This document shows positions 1 to 8,713 of a DNA stretch of 64,000 bases, one piece after another (the stretch's first letter is position 1; every line of letters begins with the position of its first letter). The notes beneath the pieces were generated by a model that saw only the letters and a program-made list of their open reading frames with translations, did not search any database and was not told the DNA's origin. The translations under genes were made by a program, and so were the position numbers. This stretch comes from Clostridia bacterium (GTDB lineage: Bacteria; Bacillota; Clostridia; Oscillospirales; Acutalibacteraceae): positions 17,215 through 81,214 of the forward strand of contig JAFXLD010000086.1 in NCBI GenBank assembly GCA_017531385.1. The letters are read 5' to 3'.

Positions 1-397
1 TTTTGAAGAGCTACAGGCTTTGTTTGACAGCAAAAATATTGATATAAAATCTCTGGATGATGAAACTCTTGATACAGCATCTTATTACGGAAGAATTTTT
101 GCAAGAAGCGGCGGAGTTTCCGATGCTGTAAAACAGGCACTTGCCGAACAGGGAATAGAAGATTTTGATTTGAAAGCAGTTCCGTGTGACGGTATAGATG
201 CCTGTAAAATCGCTCTGCTTAAAGCTTCAAAAAAAATACTTGACGGAAACTTTATTGAAGGTATGGCATGTAGCGGCGGTTGCATAGGCGGAGCAGGATG
301 CCTGACTCATGGTCCGAAAGACAAATCAGAAATAGACAAGTACGGGAAAGAATCATCTGCAGAAACCATGTCTGATGCAATCAGTGTAAGAAAATGA
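1..397 (+). CDS. [FeFe]-hydrogenase-like protein, C-terminal end (5' partial)
   Basis: The frame is open through the left edge of the window, so only the last ~131 residues are present and the true start lies outside. A cysteine motif EGMACSGGCIGG followed by GAGCLTHG matches the third H-cluster signature (MACxxGCxxGxG) of [FeFe]-hydrogenases, which binds the [4Fe-4S] and di-iron sites. The GCLTHGP continuation looks like the monomeric group B type of anaerobic Clostridia rather than a bifurcating HydA; this subgroup call is from memory. Likely role: H2 production from ferredoxin, or H2 sensing, in the cytoplasm. The other two H-cluster motifs lie upstream and cannot be checked. A terminator follows directly. 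Confidence 0.75.
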   Translation, partial: FEELQALFDSKNIDIKSLDDETLDTASYYGRIFARSGGVSDAVKQALAEQGIEDFDLKAVPCDGIDACKIALLKASKKILDGNFIEGMACSGGCIGGAGCLTHGPKDKSEIDKYGKESSAETMSDAISVRK

Positions 398-427
398 CGG
401 TAGATTATTAATTCTGCCGTTTTTTCT
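397..427 (+). terminator. Rho-independent terminator
   Basis: An 8-bp stem (ACGGTAGA with TCTGCCGT, one G-T wobble) has an 8-nt loop and is followed by a run of six T, starting at the stop codon of the hydrogenase-like gene. Confidence 0.75.
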
Positions 428-487
428 TTTTTGCTATTGCAATGGTAAATTGTTTGCTATAAAATATAATCAATCGGAGGTGTTCAT

Positions 488-2311
488 ATGAAATTGATTG
501 ATTTCAGAAAAACAGACATAACAGATGGTTTCTGGAAAAAGCGGATTGACACGGTAAGTGAAGTCAGTGTCTATAATGTATATAAGCGTTTCAAGGAAAC
601 AGGCAGATTTGCAGCTCTTAACTGCACATGGAAACCGGGTGATCCTTACGAACCTCATATTTTCTGGGATTCTGATATAGCTAAATGGATCGAAAGTGTT
701 GCGTTTATAATTGAAAATAGACCTTGTCCCGATCTGGAAAAGGTCATTGATGATGTGGCTGATGCAATGGAAAAGAATGCTGATGAATACGGATATTTCA
801 ATTCCTGCTATCTTGTTCATGATAAACCACGTTGGTCAGACAGAACCGATCATGAACTTTACTGTGCAGGTCATCTTGTCGAAGCTGCTGTTGCATATTA
901 TATTGCTACAGGTAAAAGAAAACTCCTTGATATGATGGAAAAATATCTTGATTACATCTATAAAGTATTTCTTGTTGACGGCTCTGCTGCATTCAAAACA
1001 CCGGGACATGAAGAAATTGAACTTGCTCTTATAAAGCTATATGATCTGACAAAAAATGAAAAATACCTCGAAATGTGTTCATTTTTTATTGATAACAGAG
1101 GTACTCCCAACGACAGTGAATACACAGGTGTTGCACATAAATATTCACAGAGCCATATACCCGTAAGAGAGCAGAAAACAGCTGAGGGGCATTGTGTGCG
1201 TGCTTGCTATCTTTACACAGGTATGGCAGACCTTGCACGAATAACAGACGATTCAGAGCTTTTTAATGCCTGTAAATCAATATTTGATGACATTATAAAT
1301 AAGAAAATGTATATAACAGGTGGTATAGGCTCAGCAGCAAGAGGGGAGGCATTCACTGTTCCTTATGATCTGCCCGACCTTACCGCATATTCAGAAAGTT
1401 GTGCCGCATTATCTCTTGCATGGTTTGCACAGAGAATGTTGCTTATTGAAAATGATTCAAAATACGCCGATACAATTGAAAAAGTTCTTTATAACAACGG
1501 ACTTTCATCTGTTTCTCTTGACGGAAAATCGTTCTTTTATGTAAATCCTCTTGCAATCAGAACACATCTTCTTGAAAGAAACACATCGCAGGTGAACACA
1601 CATGAAAATCTCCCCATAACTCAGCGTAAAGAAGTATTTGACTGTTCCTGCTGTCCTCCCAATATAACAAGATTTATCGCATCCGTTGCAGATTTCCTTT
1701 ATACATATGATGACGATACTGTTTATGTGCATCAGTATATGTCAAGTGAAACTAAGACTGACGGCTTTACAATCAGTCAGAAAACAGACTATCCCAACAG
1801 CGGAAGAATTGAGATTTCAACAAATAACATTAAAAATCTTGCAGTGAGAATCCCTGCCTGGTGCGAAAGCTTTTGTATAGTTGCAAACGGTGAAAGTGCT
1901 GATTTTGAATTAGAAAAAGGCTATGCAAAAATCAGTAATCTTGAAGAAAACAGCATCATTACTATTGACTTTGATGTTACCCCGTTTATCGTTTATCCCA
2001 CATCTAAAATCAAGGATTACATTTCCCGTGCAGCAGTTCAGAGAGGACCTGTTGTTTACTGTGCAGAGGGTGCAAACAATGATTTTTCCGTAATGTCATT
2101 CAGGATAGATACAGATACTGAGTTTTCCGAAGAATACAGCGAACTGTATGGTACATACACACTTACAGCTAACGGCAGAATCCCTGTTGAAAACGAACAG
2201 CTTTATTCACGTAAAAAAGAAGAAATGATTCCTGCAAAAATTAAGCTTATACCGTATTTTGCATTTGCGAATAATGGTGAAAGCGATATGGAAGTTTTTT
2301 TGCATTATTAA
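488..2311 (+). CDS. GH127-family glycoside hydrolase (beta-L-arabinofuranosidase type)
   Basis: 607 aa without signal peptide, so probably cytoplasmic. The fold is the (alpha/alpha)6 barrel of the former DUF1680 family. The zinc/cysteine centre of HypBA1-type enzymes is visible: E303-S-C305 in the YSESCA stretch, and C388-C389 in CSCCPPN; in the family a cysteine of this pair is the nucleophile. WKPGDPYEPHIFWDSD near residue 50 is also typical. Family activity is release of beta-L-arabinofuranose from short oligosaccharides, but relatives act on other sugars, so the substrate is inferred only. A good GGAGG lies just upstream of the ATG. Downstream genes for a symporter and exported proteins fit a glycan-use block. 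Confidence 0.85.
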   Translation: MKLIDFRKTDITDGFWKKRIDTVSEVSVYNVYKRFKETGRFAALNCTWKPGDPYEPHIFWDSDIAKWIESVAFIIENRPCPDLEKVIDDVADAMEKNADEYGYFNSCYLVHDKPRWSDRTDHELYCAGHLVEAAVAYYIATGKRKLLDMMEKYLDYIYKVFLVDGSAAFKTPGHEEIELALIKLYDLTKNEKYLEMCSFFIDNRGTPNDSEYTGVAHKYSQSHIPVREQKTAEGHCVRACYLYTGMADLARITDDSELFNACKSIFDDIINKKMYITGGIGSAARGEAFTVPYDLPDLTAYSESCAALSLAWFAQRMLLIENDSKYADTIEKVLYNNGLSSVSLDGKSFFYVNPLAIRTHLLERNTSQVNTHENLPITQRKEVFDCSCCPPNITRFIASVADFLYTYDDDTVYVHQYMSSETKTDGFTISQKTDYPNSGRIEISTNNIKNLAVRIPAWCESFCIVANGESADFELEKGYAKISNLEENSIITIDFDVTPFIVYPTSKIKDYISRAAVQRGPVVYCAEGANNDFSVMSFRIDTDTEFSEEYSELYGTYTLTANGRIPVENEQLYSRKKEEMIPAKIKLIPYFAFANNGESDMEVFLHY

Positions 2312-2320
2312 TAAAAACTA

Positions 2321-2349
2321 TTGAAAATTCAGCATAATTGTGTTATACT
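2321..2349 (+). promoter_or_regulatory. sigma-A type promoter of metallophosphoesterase gene
   Basis: TTGAAA at 2321-2326 and TATACT at 2344-2349 are separated by 17 bp, 38 bp ahead of the chosen ATG. Confidence 0.6.
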
Positions 2350-2387
2350 TCATTAGTAAAATTTGTAAACCAAACGGAGGTAAAACT

Positions 2388-3569
2388 ATGAAAATGTCAA
2401 AAAAAGTTCTGTCTGTAGTTTTAGCTTGTATAATGGTACTCGGTGCACTCAGCTGTGCAGTATCAGCAAAGACAAGTGCTGAAGCAGACACACATCTTCA
2501 GTTCAACGAAAACGGCGAATTCAAGATTCTTCAGATTGCAGATATGCAGGATGGTTTCCCCATGAAGCTGATCACTAAGAATCATATCAGAAAAGCTATT
2601 GAAACAGAAAATCCTGATCTTATTGTTCTCACAGGTGATAATATCAATTCATCTGCAGGTGAATCAATCATATATTCTGCATCAATCAATGAATTTATGA
2701 GTATCTTTGAAGAATACGGTATCCCCGTTGCTGCTGTTTTCGGCAATCATGATGCTGAAGGTAACATCACAAGAGCTCAGCAGATGGAAGTTTATGAAAA
2801 GTATGATTGCTTTGTAGGTTGCGCAGGTGAAGACATGGGCAACTACACATGCGGTACATATTATGTTCCTATCTATTCATCGGCAGATGCTGAAGATATG
2901 CTTTTCAACCTCTGGATGATTGACTCAGGCGATTACAACAGAGAAAATGACCTTGGCGGTTATGCTGCTGTTACAAAAGCACAGCTCGAATGGTACAAAA
3001 CTGCAGAAGCAGAACTTGCAGTTGCAAACGGCGGTGAAGTTGTTCCTTCACTCGTTTTCCAGCACATCGTAGTGCCCGAAATCTTTGATGCTCTTGAACC
3101 TGCTGATGCAACAACAGGTACTTGCTCAAACGGAAGTGTTTATTACAAACTTCCCGAAGGTGCAACAGGTGTTCTTCCCGAATATCCCTGTCCTCCCGAT
3201 TACAATAACGGTGAGTTTGATGCATTCCATGATAACGGTAATGTTCTCGGTATGTTCTTCGGTCATGACCACAACAACACATATGTTGTTGATTACAAGG
3301 GCATCAAGCTTTGCAACACACCCGGTGTAGGCTTTGCATCATACAACAGTGAAAACAGTGGTGTAAGAACTATTACTCTTAATGAGAATGACCTTACAAC
3401 ATTCGATACAGAAGTTATCACATACCTTGAACTTTTCGAGGGTGATGATGCTGCTTATGCTCTTTATGAGCTTAATTCAGATACAACAGATGTATTGACA
3501 AAGATCGTTGCATTCTTCAAGTATCTTGTACTTATGGTTCAGAATTTATTCGGTTCAATCAAGTTCTGA
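2388..3569 (+). CDS. exported calcineurin-like metallophosphoesterase
   Basis: 393 aa from the ATG at 2388, chosen because GGAGG sits 8 nt ahead; an upstream in-frame start has no ribosome site. Residues 1-27 are a signal peptide ending SAVSA-like. Metal-binding motifs follow: ADMQD (D52), LTGDN (D84), GNHDAE (N120, H121), a histidine in FQHIV and GHDHNN near residue 295. The first motif is D-x-Q where most family members have D-x-H. The enzyme should hydrolyse phosphomonoesters or diesters outside the cell; the substrate is unknown. The last ~22 residues form a hydrophobic, amphipathic tail resembling that of the sialidase at 37218. It has its own promoter and terminator. Confidence 0.85.
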   Translation: MKMSKKVLSVVLACIMVLGALSCAVSAKTSAEADTHLQFNENGEFKILQIADMQDGFPMKLITKNHIRKAIETENPDLIVLTGDNINSSAGESIIYSASINEFMSIFEEYGIPVAAVFGNHDAEGNITRAQQMEVYEKYDCFVGCAGEDMGNYTCGTYYVPIYSSADAEDMLFNLWMIDSGDYNRENDLGGYAAVTKAQLEWYKTAEAELAVANGGEVVPSLVFQHIVVPEIFDALEPADATTGTCSNGSVYYKLPEGATGVLPEYPCPPDYNNGEFDAFHDNGNVLGMFFGHDHNNTYVVDYKGIKLCNTPGVGFASYNSENSGVRTITLNENDLTTFDTEVITYLELFEGDDAAYALYELNSDTTDVLTKIVAFFKYLVLMVQNLFGSIKF

Positions 3570-3590
3570 TAAATTTATACTTTTTGCATA

Positions 3591-3623
3591 AAAAAGGTTC
3601 GGCTTTTTGCTGAACCTTTTTCT
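3591..3623 (+). terminator. Rho-independent terminator
   Basis: Stem AAAAAGGTTCGGC / GCTGAACCTTTTT with a 5-nt T loop and a T-rich tail follows the metallophosphoesterase gene. Confidence 0.8.
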
Positions 3624-3642
3624 TTATGTGGTGTATTTATTA

Positions 3643-3671
3643 TTGATTAATCAGTTGGCTGATGATATAAT
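3643..3671 (+). promoter_or_regulatory. sigma-A type promoter of HAD/symporter pair
   Basis: TTGATT at 3643-3648 and TATAAT at 3666-3671 are 17 bp apart and 27 bp ahead of the HAD start codon. Confidence 0.6.
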
Positions 3672-3698
3672 TAATACAGTAAATTTTAGAGGTGTTGT

Positions 3699-4319
3699 AT
3701 GAAATTAGATATTTATGATTTTGACAAAACTATGGTACCATTCGACACGGGTTCCTTGTTCTGGTTGTATTGTCTTTTGCATTATCCTTGGATAATCATT
3801 TGTGGACCGTATCAGCTCATTGCTGCAATACTCATGTTTCTGAAAGTTATTGATCTCACAACTGTCAAAGGTCCGTTCTTCTGTTTTATCCGTCTTATAC
3901 CATTGGAAAAGGCTGTTAAAAAATTCTGGGATAAATACGAATCAAAGGTTTTTGACTGGGCAAGAAAAGAAAACAGAGAACGCTTTTCCGTTGTTATCAG
4001 TGCAAGTCCCGATTTTCTTATAAAAGAAATTGATAGACGCATCGGATTTGATGACTTTATTTGCACAAAGCATGATAAAAACGGTAAAGTAATCGGCAAG
4101 AATTGTCATGATTCCGAGAAAGTCAGACTTTTCCGAGAGAAATACCCCGATGCTCATGTTGTGAATGTTTATTCCGACAGTATTGAAAATGACAAATTTA
4201 TTTTTTCATTGGGTGAGAATTGTTACAACACAATTAATGGTGAAAAAATACATTTTGATTTCTATGAAAAATATGGCATAAAACCCGAACAATTGATGTG
4301 TGGTGAAAATAATGGGTAA
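3699..4319 (+). CDS. HAD-superfamily phosphatase, PSP-like (IB) type
   Basis: 206 aa. The HAD catalytic set is visible: D7-F-D9-K-T (nucleophile and acid/base aspartates), S101/S103 in VISASPDF, K141, and D160 with D165 in VYSDSIEND. Two hydrophobic stretches around residues 19-50 form the cap region and may touch the membrane. Members of this subgroup dephosphorylate small phosphorylated metabolites; the substrate here is not known. The stop codon overlaps the start of the downstream sugar symporter by 8 nt, so both are translated together, which suggests a sugar-phosphate or related metabolite as substrate (inference). Confidence 0.8.
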   Translation: MKLDIYDFDKTMVPFDTGSLFWLYCLLHYPWIIICGPYQLIAAILMFLKVIDLTTVKGPFFCFIRLIPLEKAVKKFWDKYESKVFDWARKENRERFSVVISASPDFLIKEIDRRIGFDDFICTKHDKNGKVIGKNCHDSEKVRLFREKYPDAHVVNVYSDSIENDKFIFSLGENCYNTINGEKIHFDFYEKYGIKPEQLMCGENNG

Positions 4320-5829
4320 ATTAAAACAGCTGTTAGACAGAAAAATAGTAAATACCGATGTTGGCGCAGAAACATATCTGACCTGGCGTGAAGCGATTTC
4401 TTACACCATGGGCAGAGGTGCTCAGGGTATGAGTACTTCAATGACAGCATCAAAGTATGTCAATTATTTTATAACTGATATTCTTCACATCAGTACGGAT
4501 GTTGCATCGAATATCCGTCTTTACTGTGGTATTTTTGATGCAATCAATGATCCGATTATGGGGGTTATCGTTGACAAAACAAGAACAAAACACGGTAAGA
4601 TGCGTCCTTATATCCGTATTGCTCCTTTCTTTGTTTCACTTTTTATGCTCATGTTTTTCGTTGGCTCAAATAACTTGCCCTATACTATGAAGCTTGCTCT
4701 TACTGTCATTGCTTTTGTCGGTCTTGATGTTACATATACAGCTTTTGATGTTCCCATGGGTGCACTTGCTTTCAGTATGACACCGAACGGAACCGAGCGA
4801 ACGAAGCTGTACGGCATTGCGGCAATCGGACGAATGATTCTCGGTGCAATTCCTGCGGGACTTGTTGCTTTTGCTGCATGGCTTCCGTATTTTAATGAAA
4901 ATCTTGACAAAGCTTATTTTGTTGCAGCTGTGATTTCAGCTGTGTTCATAATAATTCTCACAAGATTTACATTTGTAAACACCACAGAGCGTCTTGAACA
5001 TCACGAAGAAGCTCCGAAGCTTGCAGAATGTTTCAAGCTTCTTTTTACAAACAGACCTCTTTTTATGCTTTTCCTGGGAAATGTTTTCTTTGTCCTTATA
5101 AAAGTTGCGGAACAGGCATCATTCTATTTCGCATATGATTCACTTTTTAATGCAAAATATAACGGTCTGCTTGATATTGTGAAAGCTCCCGGTTCAGTTC
5201 TTGCGGCTGTTATTGTTCCCATGATTGTTCAGAAACTCGGTGCAAAGTCGGATTCAAAGAAATTCTATCAGGTATGCTGTCTTTCCGGTGTTATTCTTAA
5301 CGGTCTTTATGCTCTGACAACTTATAACGGAATACTCAATAAACCCGTTGACGAACCTGTTTCAACAGGTATCGGCGTTCTTGTGCTTGCATTCTCAATG
5401 CTTGTAACATTCCCGCTTGAATTCAAAAATCTCATGCAGAAAGAAATGGAAGCTGAAACTGTTGACTATGTTGAGTGGAAATCAGGCAAACGTGTTGAAG
5501 GAACAATGCTTTCAATAATGAGCTTTACAGGAAAACTTGAAGGCACACTTTCTTCGTTTATCTGTCTGAGAGTGCTTTCAATGACCGGATATGTTGAGCA
5601 TACAACAAATGTTCCCACAGTGCAGAATCTTGCAACAAGAAGAGGCTTGTTTGCAATGACAACATTGTTCCCGCTTATTGGCTATTTACTGATGCTTGTA
5701 CCTATGTGTTTCTATAATATTACTGGTGAAAAGCATCGTCAGATGATGAAAGAAATAATGGCAAGACGAGAAGCCCAGTGTGATATTGATAACAAAAAAG
5801 CAAACAAATTTGATGAAATAGAACTTTAA
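4312..5829 (+). CDS. GPH-family sugar:cation symporter (MFS fold)
   Basis: 505 aa from ATG 4312; a GTG at 4300 is possible, but the ATG is preceded by GGTGAA and gives the usual N-terminus. About 12 membrane segments. The stretch DAINDPIMG followed by DKTRTKHGKMRPY is the hallmark loop of glycoside-pentoside-hexuronide symporters such as MelB and XynB, with acidic residues that bind the coupling cation. It should import a glycoside or oligosaccharide with Na+ or H+. It overlaps the HAD gene and lies near GH127, so an arabinose-containing oligosaccharide is a reasonable but untested substrate. Ends with a terminator. Confidence 0.88.
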   Translation: MGKLKQLLDRKIVNTDVGAETYLTWREAISYTMGRGAQGMSTSMTASKYVNYFITDILHISTDVASNIRLYCGIFDAINDPIMGVIVDKTRTKHGKMRPYIRIAPFFVSLFMLMFFVGSNNLPYTMKLALTVIAFVGLDVTYTAFDVPMGALAFSMTPNGTERTKLYGIAAIGRMILGAIPAGLVAFAAWLPYFNENLDKAYFVAAVISAVFIIILTRFTFVNTTERLEHHEEAPKLAECFKLLFTNRPLFMLFLGNVFFVLIKVAEQASFYFAYDSLFNAKYNGLLDIVKAPGSVLAAVIVPMIVQKLGAKSDSKKFYQVCCLSGVILNGLYALTTYNGILNKPVDEPVSTGIGVLVLAFSMLVTFPLEFKNLMQKEMEAETVDYVEWKSGKRVEGTMLSIMSFTGKLEGTLSSFICLRVLSMTGYVEHTTNVPTVQNLATRRGLFAMTTLFPLIGYLLMLVPMCFYNITGEKHRQMMKEIMARREAQCDIDNKKANKFDEIEL

Positions 5830-5833
5830 CTAC

Positions 5834-5868
5834 AATGAGCCGACTGTCTGTCGGTTCATTTTTTTTGT
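5834..5868 (+). terminator. Rho-independent terminator
   Basis: Stem ATGAGCCGA / TCGGTTCAT (one wobble) with a 7-nt loop is followed by eight T, just after the symporter stop. Confidence 0.75.
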
Positions 5869-5897
5869 TTGACATTTATATTCTTCTATAGTAAAAT
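5869..5897 (+). promoter_or_regulatory. sigma-A type promoter of lipoprotein gene
   Basis: TTGACA at 5869-5874 and TAAAAT at 5892-5897 are 17 bp apart, right after the upstream terminator T-run and 20 bp ahead of the start codon. Confidence 0.65.
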
Positions 5898-5917
5898 GGT
5901 ATTCAGGAGGTGCTTTT

Positions 5918-8485
5918 ATGAGAAAAAAGATATTAGCAGTAATTCTGATAGTGATTAATGTATTTATTCTTTCATCCTGCGGTACAGATAAGGGTATTGA
6001 TGTGCCTGATTTTGATTTTAACGGTGAAAATATCAGTATAGTCAACGATATTGCAGGAGATACAACACTTGATGATACGATAAGATATGCATCGCGGGTT
6101 AATGATGTTGCACAGTCTTACTATACAAAGACAGACCGAAGTGAATATGTTATGAAAAATTCAGATATGATGCTTGTACATACTCTGACCGGAAAGCATA
6201 ACGGTGCATCCTTGTATGATACAGAGGGGAATGTTTATCTTGAAGATACTTTTGAATCAACATATGTCGATCCTGAAGGTATATATGAGTCAGAAAAATC
6301 TGAAACAGAGGGCAGAGTAAACACCATAAGACTCGGTGAATATTACAGAGAATGCCATATCAGAGATTTCTCATTTAATGATAATGCAAAACTTGATAAG
6401 ACATTCCATCTTTATGGTGACAGACTATATGCTCAGTTTTCGCTTTTATCAGCTGAACCTCTCAGAGATATCATATATTTTGCCACATCTGTCGAAATAA
6501 GAAAAGATACTGTTACAGGTTTGGTTATAAAAGATTCTGACGGTGTACATAACTCAATTGACGATGTTCATACAAATAATGATATTTATATGAATAATAC
6601 AGTCGAATATGTAGCTTTTGATGTTAAAAATGCAGGTGTTGTCGGATTTATTTTCCCTGCTGATAAAAATTATACTGTCGCTATTCGGGAATTACAAAAT
6701 CATTATACATTAACTGTATTATTGGATGCTGAAAAAGCTTTTTCAATCAACGATATCAATGGCGAAGGCGGATATGAGAATGATTATCTGACATTAGGTT
6801 TCCGTATTTATGCAGATAAAACACATTCATTCGATAAAATTGACAGGGAAGCCGTGCTTGAAAGAAATCCTCTTAAAAATATCACCGTCAACGGCGGTAA
6901 TGCAGAGGGAAAATTCCTCGGTTATGATTCGCTCAGCGGTGCGTATCTGTTCTCAATGAAAGGCACGGATTTCAATACAGCATATCAGAATCCTGATTTG
7001 CATTATTCTTTACCTGTTACAATTGCTAATGATTCATATGACAGAAATATTTACATCCGTTCAAACGGTGATAACGGTTGTCTTGAAGCCGCGGCATTGC
7101 TTGATGACACAAACACTCTTGTGCCTGTTAATGTTCAGGTCTGCAAGAATTTCCAAGGTGACGGCGGTGAACCGTTTTACAGTGTAAAGGATCTGCAGTA
7201 TGGTGACTGTATTTTCCCTGTTTCTGTAAAAGCAGATGAAATAATTGACATTACTCTTCTGAATCTTTATCAGAACTGGGGTAAATATCCTCTTAAACAG
7301 CTTTCATCAATCGAATTCCACATTCCTTATTATCATCTTTCAACAGGCACAACCGAATCCAACTGCATCGCACCTTATTTTGTATTCGACAAAGACGGAT
7401 GGACATTGCCCGATTTCAGAACGGCAAGCGGTAATATGTGGAAAGACCAGCCACAGTTCAATTCAGTCGGCATACTCAAATTTATGACATACCGTGATGG
7501 TAAAAAAGATATTTACAGTGAATTTGTTCACAGTGATATTGCATCTGTCGGTCAGACTTATTCCGATATTACAAATACATTCTATTCTGACGACGGAACT
7601 TATAAATATTCTCTCCGCCATGTTGAATTTCCTCAGACAGATGAGAACAGAACATATTACACATTGAATGTAGAGTTCCTTGAAGATAAAACATTCAATA
7701 ATTTTAAGAAAGACTTCGATTTGTTCTATTTTGACGGAAGGTTTGTGCAGTTTGATAAGATAAGTTATCTTGATGCTGAAAATAAATCCGTAACAAAAGA
7801 TGTTGATACAAGCAAAAAGACTCGGTATTATGAGCTTGGCAGTGATTCGCCTTATTGGGGCTTTTATGATGTTACTGATGAAAAGACAGAGGAGCTTGAA
7901 AAAGGCTTCGGCGCAAACTTTGCAATGATTATCAAAGACAGTAATATAACAACTGATGGCAAAACTGCTGATATTCCGTTTGTTTTCCGTGAAAACTCCG
8001 ATAAAGATATATCAACAGGCTCATTGACTCTTGATGCAAAAAACATTGCATTTAAAAAAGGCGATACTATCAGTATTGATATGATTCTTTTACCCTGGGG
8101 TACGGGTACAGAAGAAAATGATAATCAGGTACTTGCTGTCAGAGAAGACAGTGCGTTATCTCCCGTAACAGTTACCGTAGAAACAGGTGCTGTTAGCGAT
8201 GATACATTTATTCCCGTTATAAATTGTGAAAACAATATTGCGGAATTTACCGTTAAAGGCGGCAGAAACAATATTCCTGTGAGAGTAAACGGTTTTACAG
8301 AACTCAAGTGTCCTGAAATACTGAAAAAGACAGATAACGGTTGGGAAAATCTTGATGTTGCATCATCTAACGGCTATGACGGATATACTGTATTTTATAA
8401 TGACGACGGTACATACGGTTTTTCATTTGTTTACAGTTCGGAAAATCCCGATATTTCATATACTTTCAGATTAGAACAAAATTAA
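5918..8485 (+). CDS. large putative lipoprotein, function unknown
   Basis: 855 aa with an AGGAGG ribosome site. The N-terminus is a lipoprotein signal with lipobox LSSC and lipidated C21, so it should be anchored outside the membrane. I recognise no domain. The body is rich in Asp, Asn, Tyr and beta-strand-like stretches with few hydrophobic helices, as in multi-domain beta-sandwich surface proteins. A segment around residues 465-500 (HIPYYHLSTGT, then FVFDKDGWTLPDF) is the most distinctive part. It has its own promoter and terminator, so it is a single-gene unit. Position next to a sugar symporter and GH127 allows, but does not prove, glycan binding or cleavage. Confidence 0.7.
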   Translation: MRKKILAVILIVINVFILSSCGTDKGIDVPDFDFNGENISIVNDIAGDTTLDDTIRYASRVNDVAQSYYTKTDRSEYVMKNSDMMLVHTLTGKHNGASLYDTEGNVYLEDTFESTYVDPEGIYESEKSETEGRVNTIRLGEYYRECHIRDFSFNDNAKLDKTFHLYGDRLYAQFSLLSAEPLRDIIYFATSVEIRKDTVTGLVIKDSDGVHNSIDDVHTNNDIYMNNTVEYVAFDVKNAGVVGFIFPADKNYTVAIRELQNHYTLTVLLDAEKAFSINDINGEGGYENDYLTLGFRIYADKTHSFDKIDREAVLERNPLKNITVNGGNAEGKFLGYDSLSGAYLFSMKGTDFNTAYQNPDLHYSLPVTIANDSYDRNIYIRSNGDNGCLEAAALLDDTNTLVPVNVQVCKNFQGDGGEPFYSVKDLQYGDCIFPVSVKADEIIDITLLNLYQNWGKYPLKQLSSIEFHIPYYHLSTGTTESNCIAPYFVFDKDGWTLPDFRTASGNMWKDQPQFNSVGILKFMTYRDGKKDIYSEFVHSDIASVGQTYSDITNTFYSDDGTYKYSLRHVEFPQTDENRTYYTLNVEFLEDKTFNNFKKDFDLFYFDGRFVQFDKISYLDAENKSVTKDVDTSKKTRYYELGSDSPYWGFYDVTDEKTEELEKGFGANFAMIIKDSNITTDGKTADIPFVFRENSDKDISTGSLTLDAKNIAFKKGDTISIDMILLPWGTGTEENDNQVLAVREDSALSPVTVTVETGAVSDDTFIPVINCENNIAEFTVKGGRNNIPVRVNGFTELKCPEILKKTDNGWENLDVASSNGYDGYTVFYNDDGTYGFSFVYSSENPDISYTFRLEQN

Positions 8486-8489
8486 GGTA

Positions 8490-8519
8490 AGGGGTAGTTA
8501 TCTGCCCCTATTTTTTTTT
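8490..8519 (+). terminator. Rho-independent terminator
   Basis: AGGGGTAG / CTGCCCCT stem (one wobble), 4-nt loop, then nine T after the lipoprotein gene. Confidence 0.8.
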
Positions 8520-8525
8520 GTAGAC

Positions 8526-8563
8526 AAAATGCACAATTATGCGGATTAATTTTAGTGCATTTT
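8526..8563. repeat. inverted repeat upstream of livJ promoter
   Basis: AAAATGCAC at 8526-8534 and its exact complement GTGCATTTT at 8555-8563 flank a 20-bp spacer. The right arm ends 16 bp before the -35 box of livJ, a position suited to an operator. No known consensus is claimed. Confidence 0.4.
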
Positions 8564-8579
8564 ATTTACCAAAATATTG

Positions 8580-8608
8580 TTGACATATTATTCTATAATG
8601 ATTATAAT
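8580..8608 (+). promoter_or_regulatory. perfect sigma-A promoter of livJ
   Basis: TTGACA at 8580-8585 and TATAAT at 8603-8608 with 17-bp spacing, an exact consensus. It predicts a 5' leader of about 100 nt before the livJ start. Confidence 0.75.
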
Positions 8609-8713
8609 TATTCTATCACAAAATGCCGTTATATTTTCTGCGTCACTTTGTGGCACATGCACCAAAAAAAGAGTACATAGGTGTGTGTGAAAAAAATATT
8701 GGAGGTTTTTACA

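Noticed and set aside
2971-3282. Long antisense frame inside the metallophosphoesterase gene
   Set aside because: Low-complexity composition (His, Arg, Leu-rich) from opposite-strand codon bias; no ribosome site.
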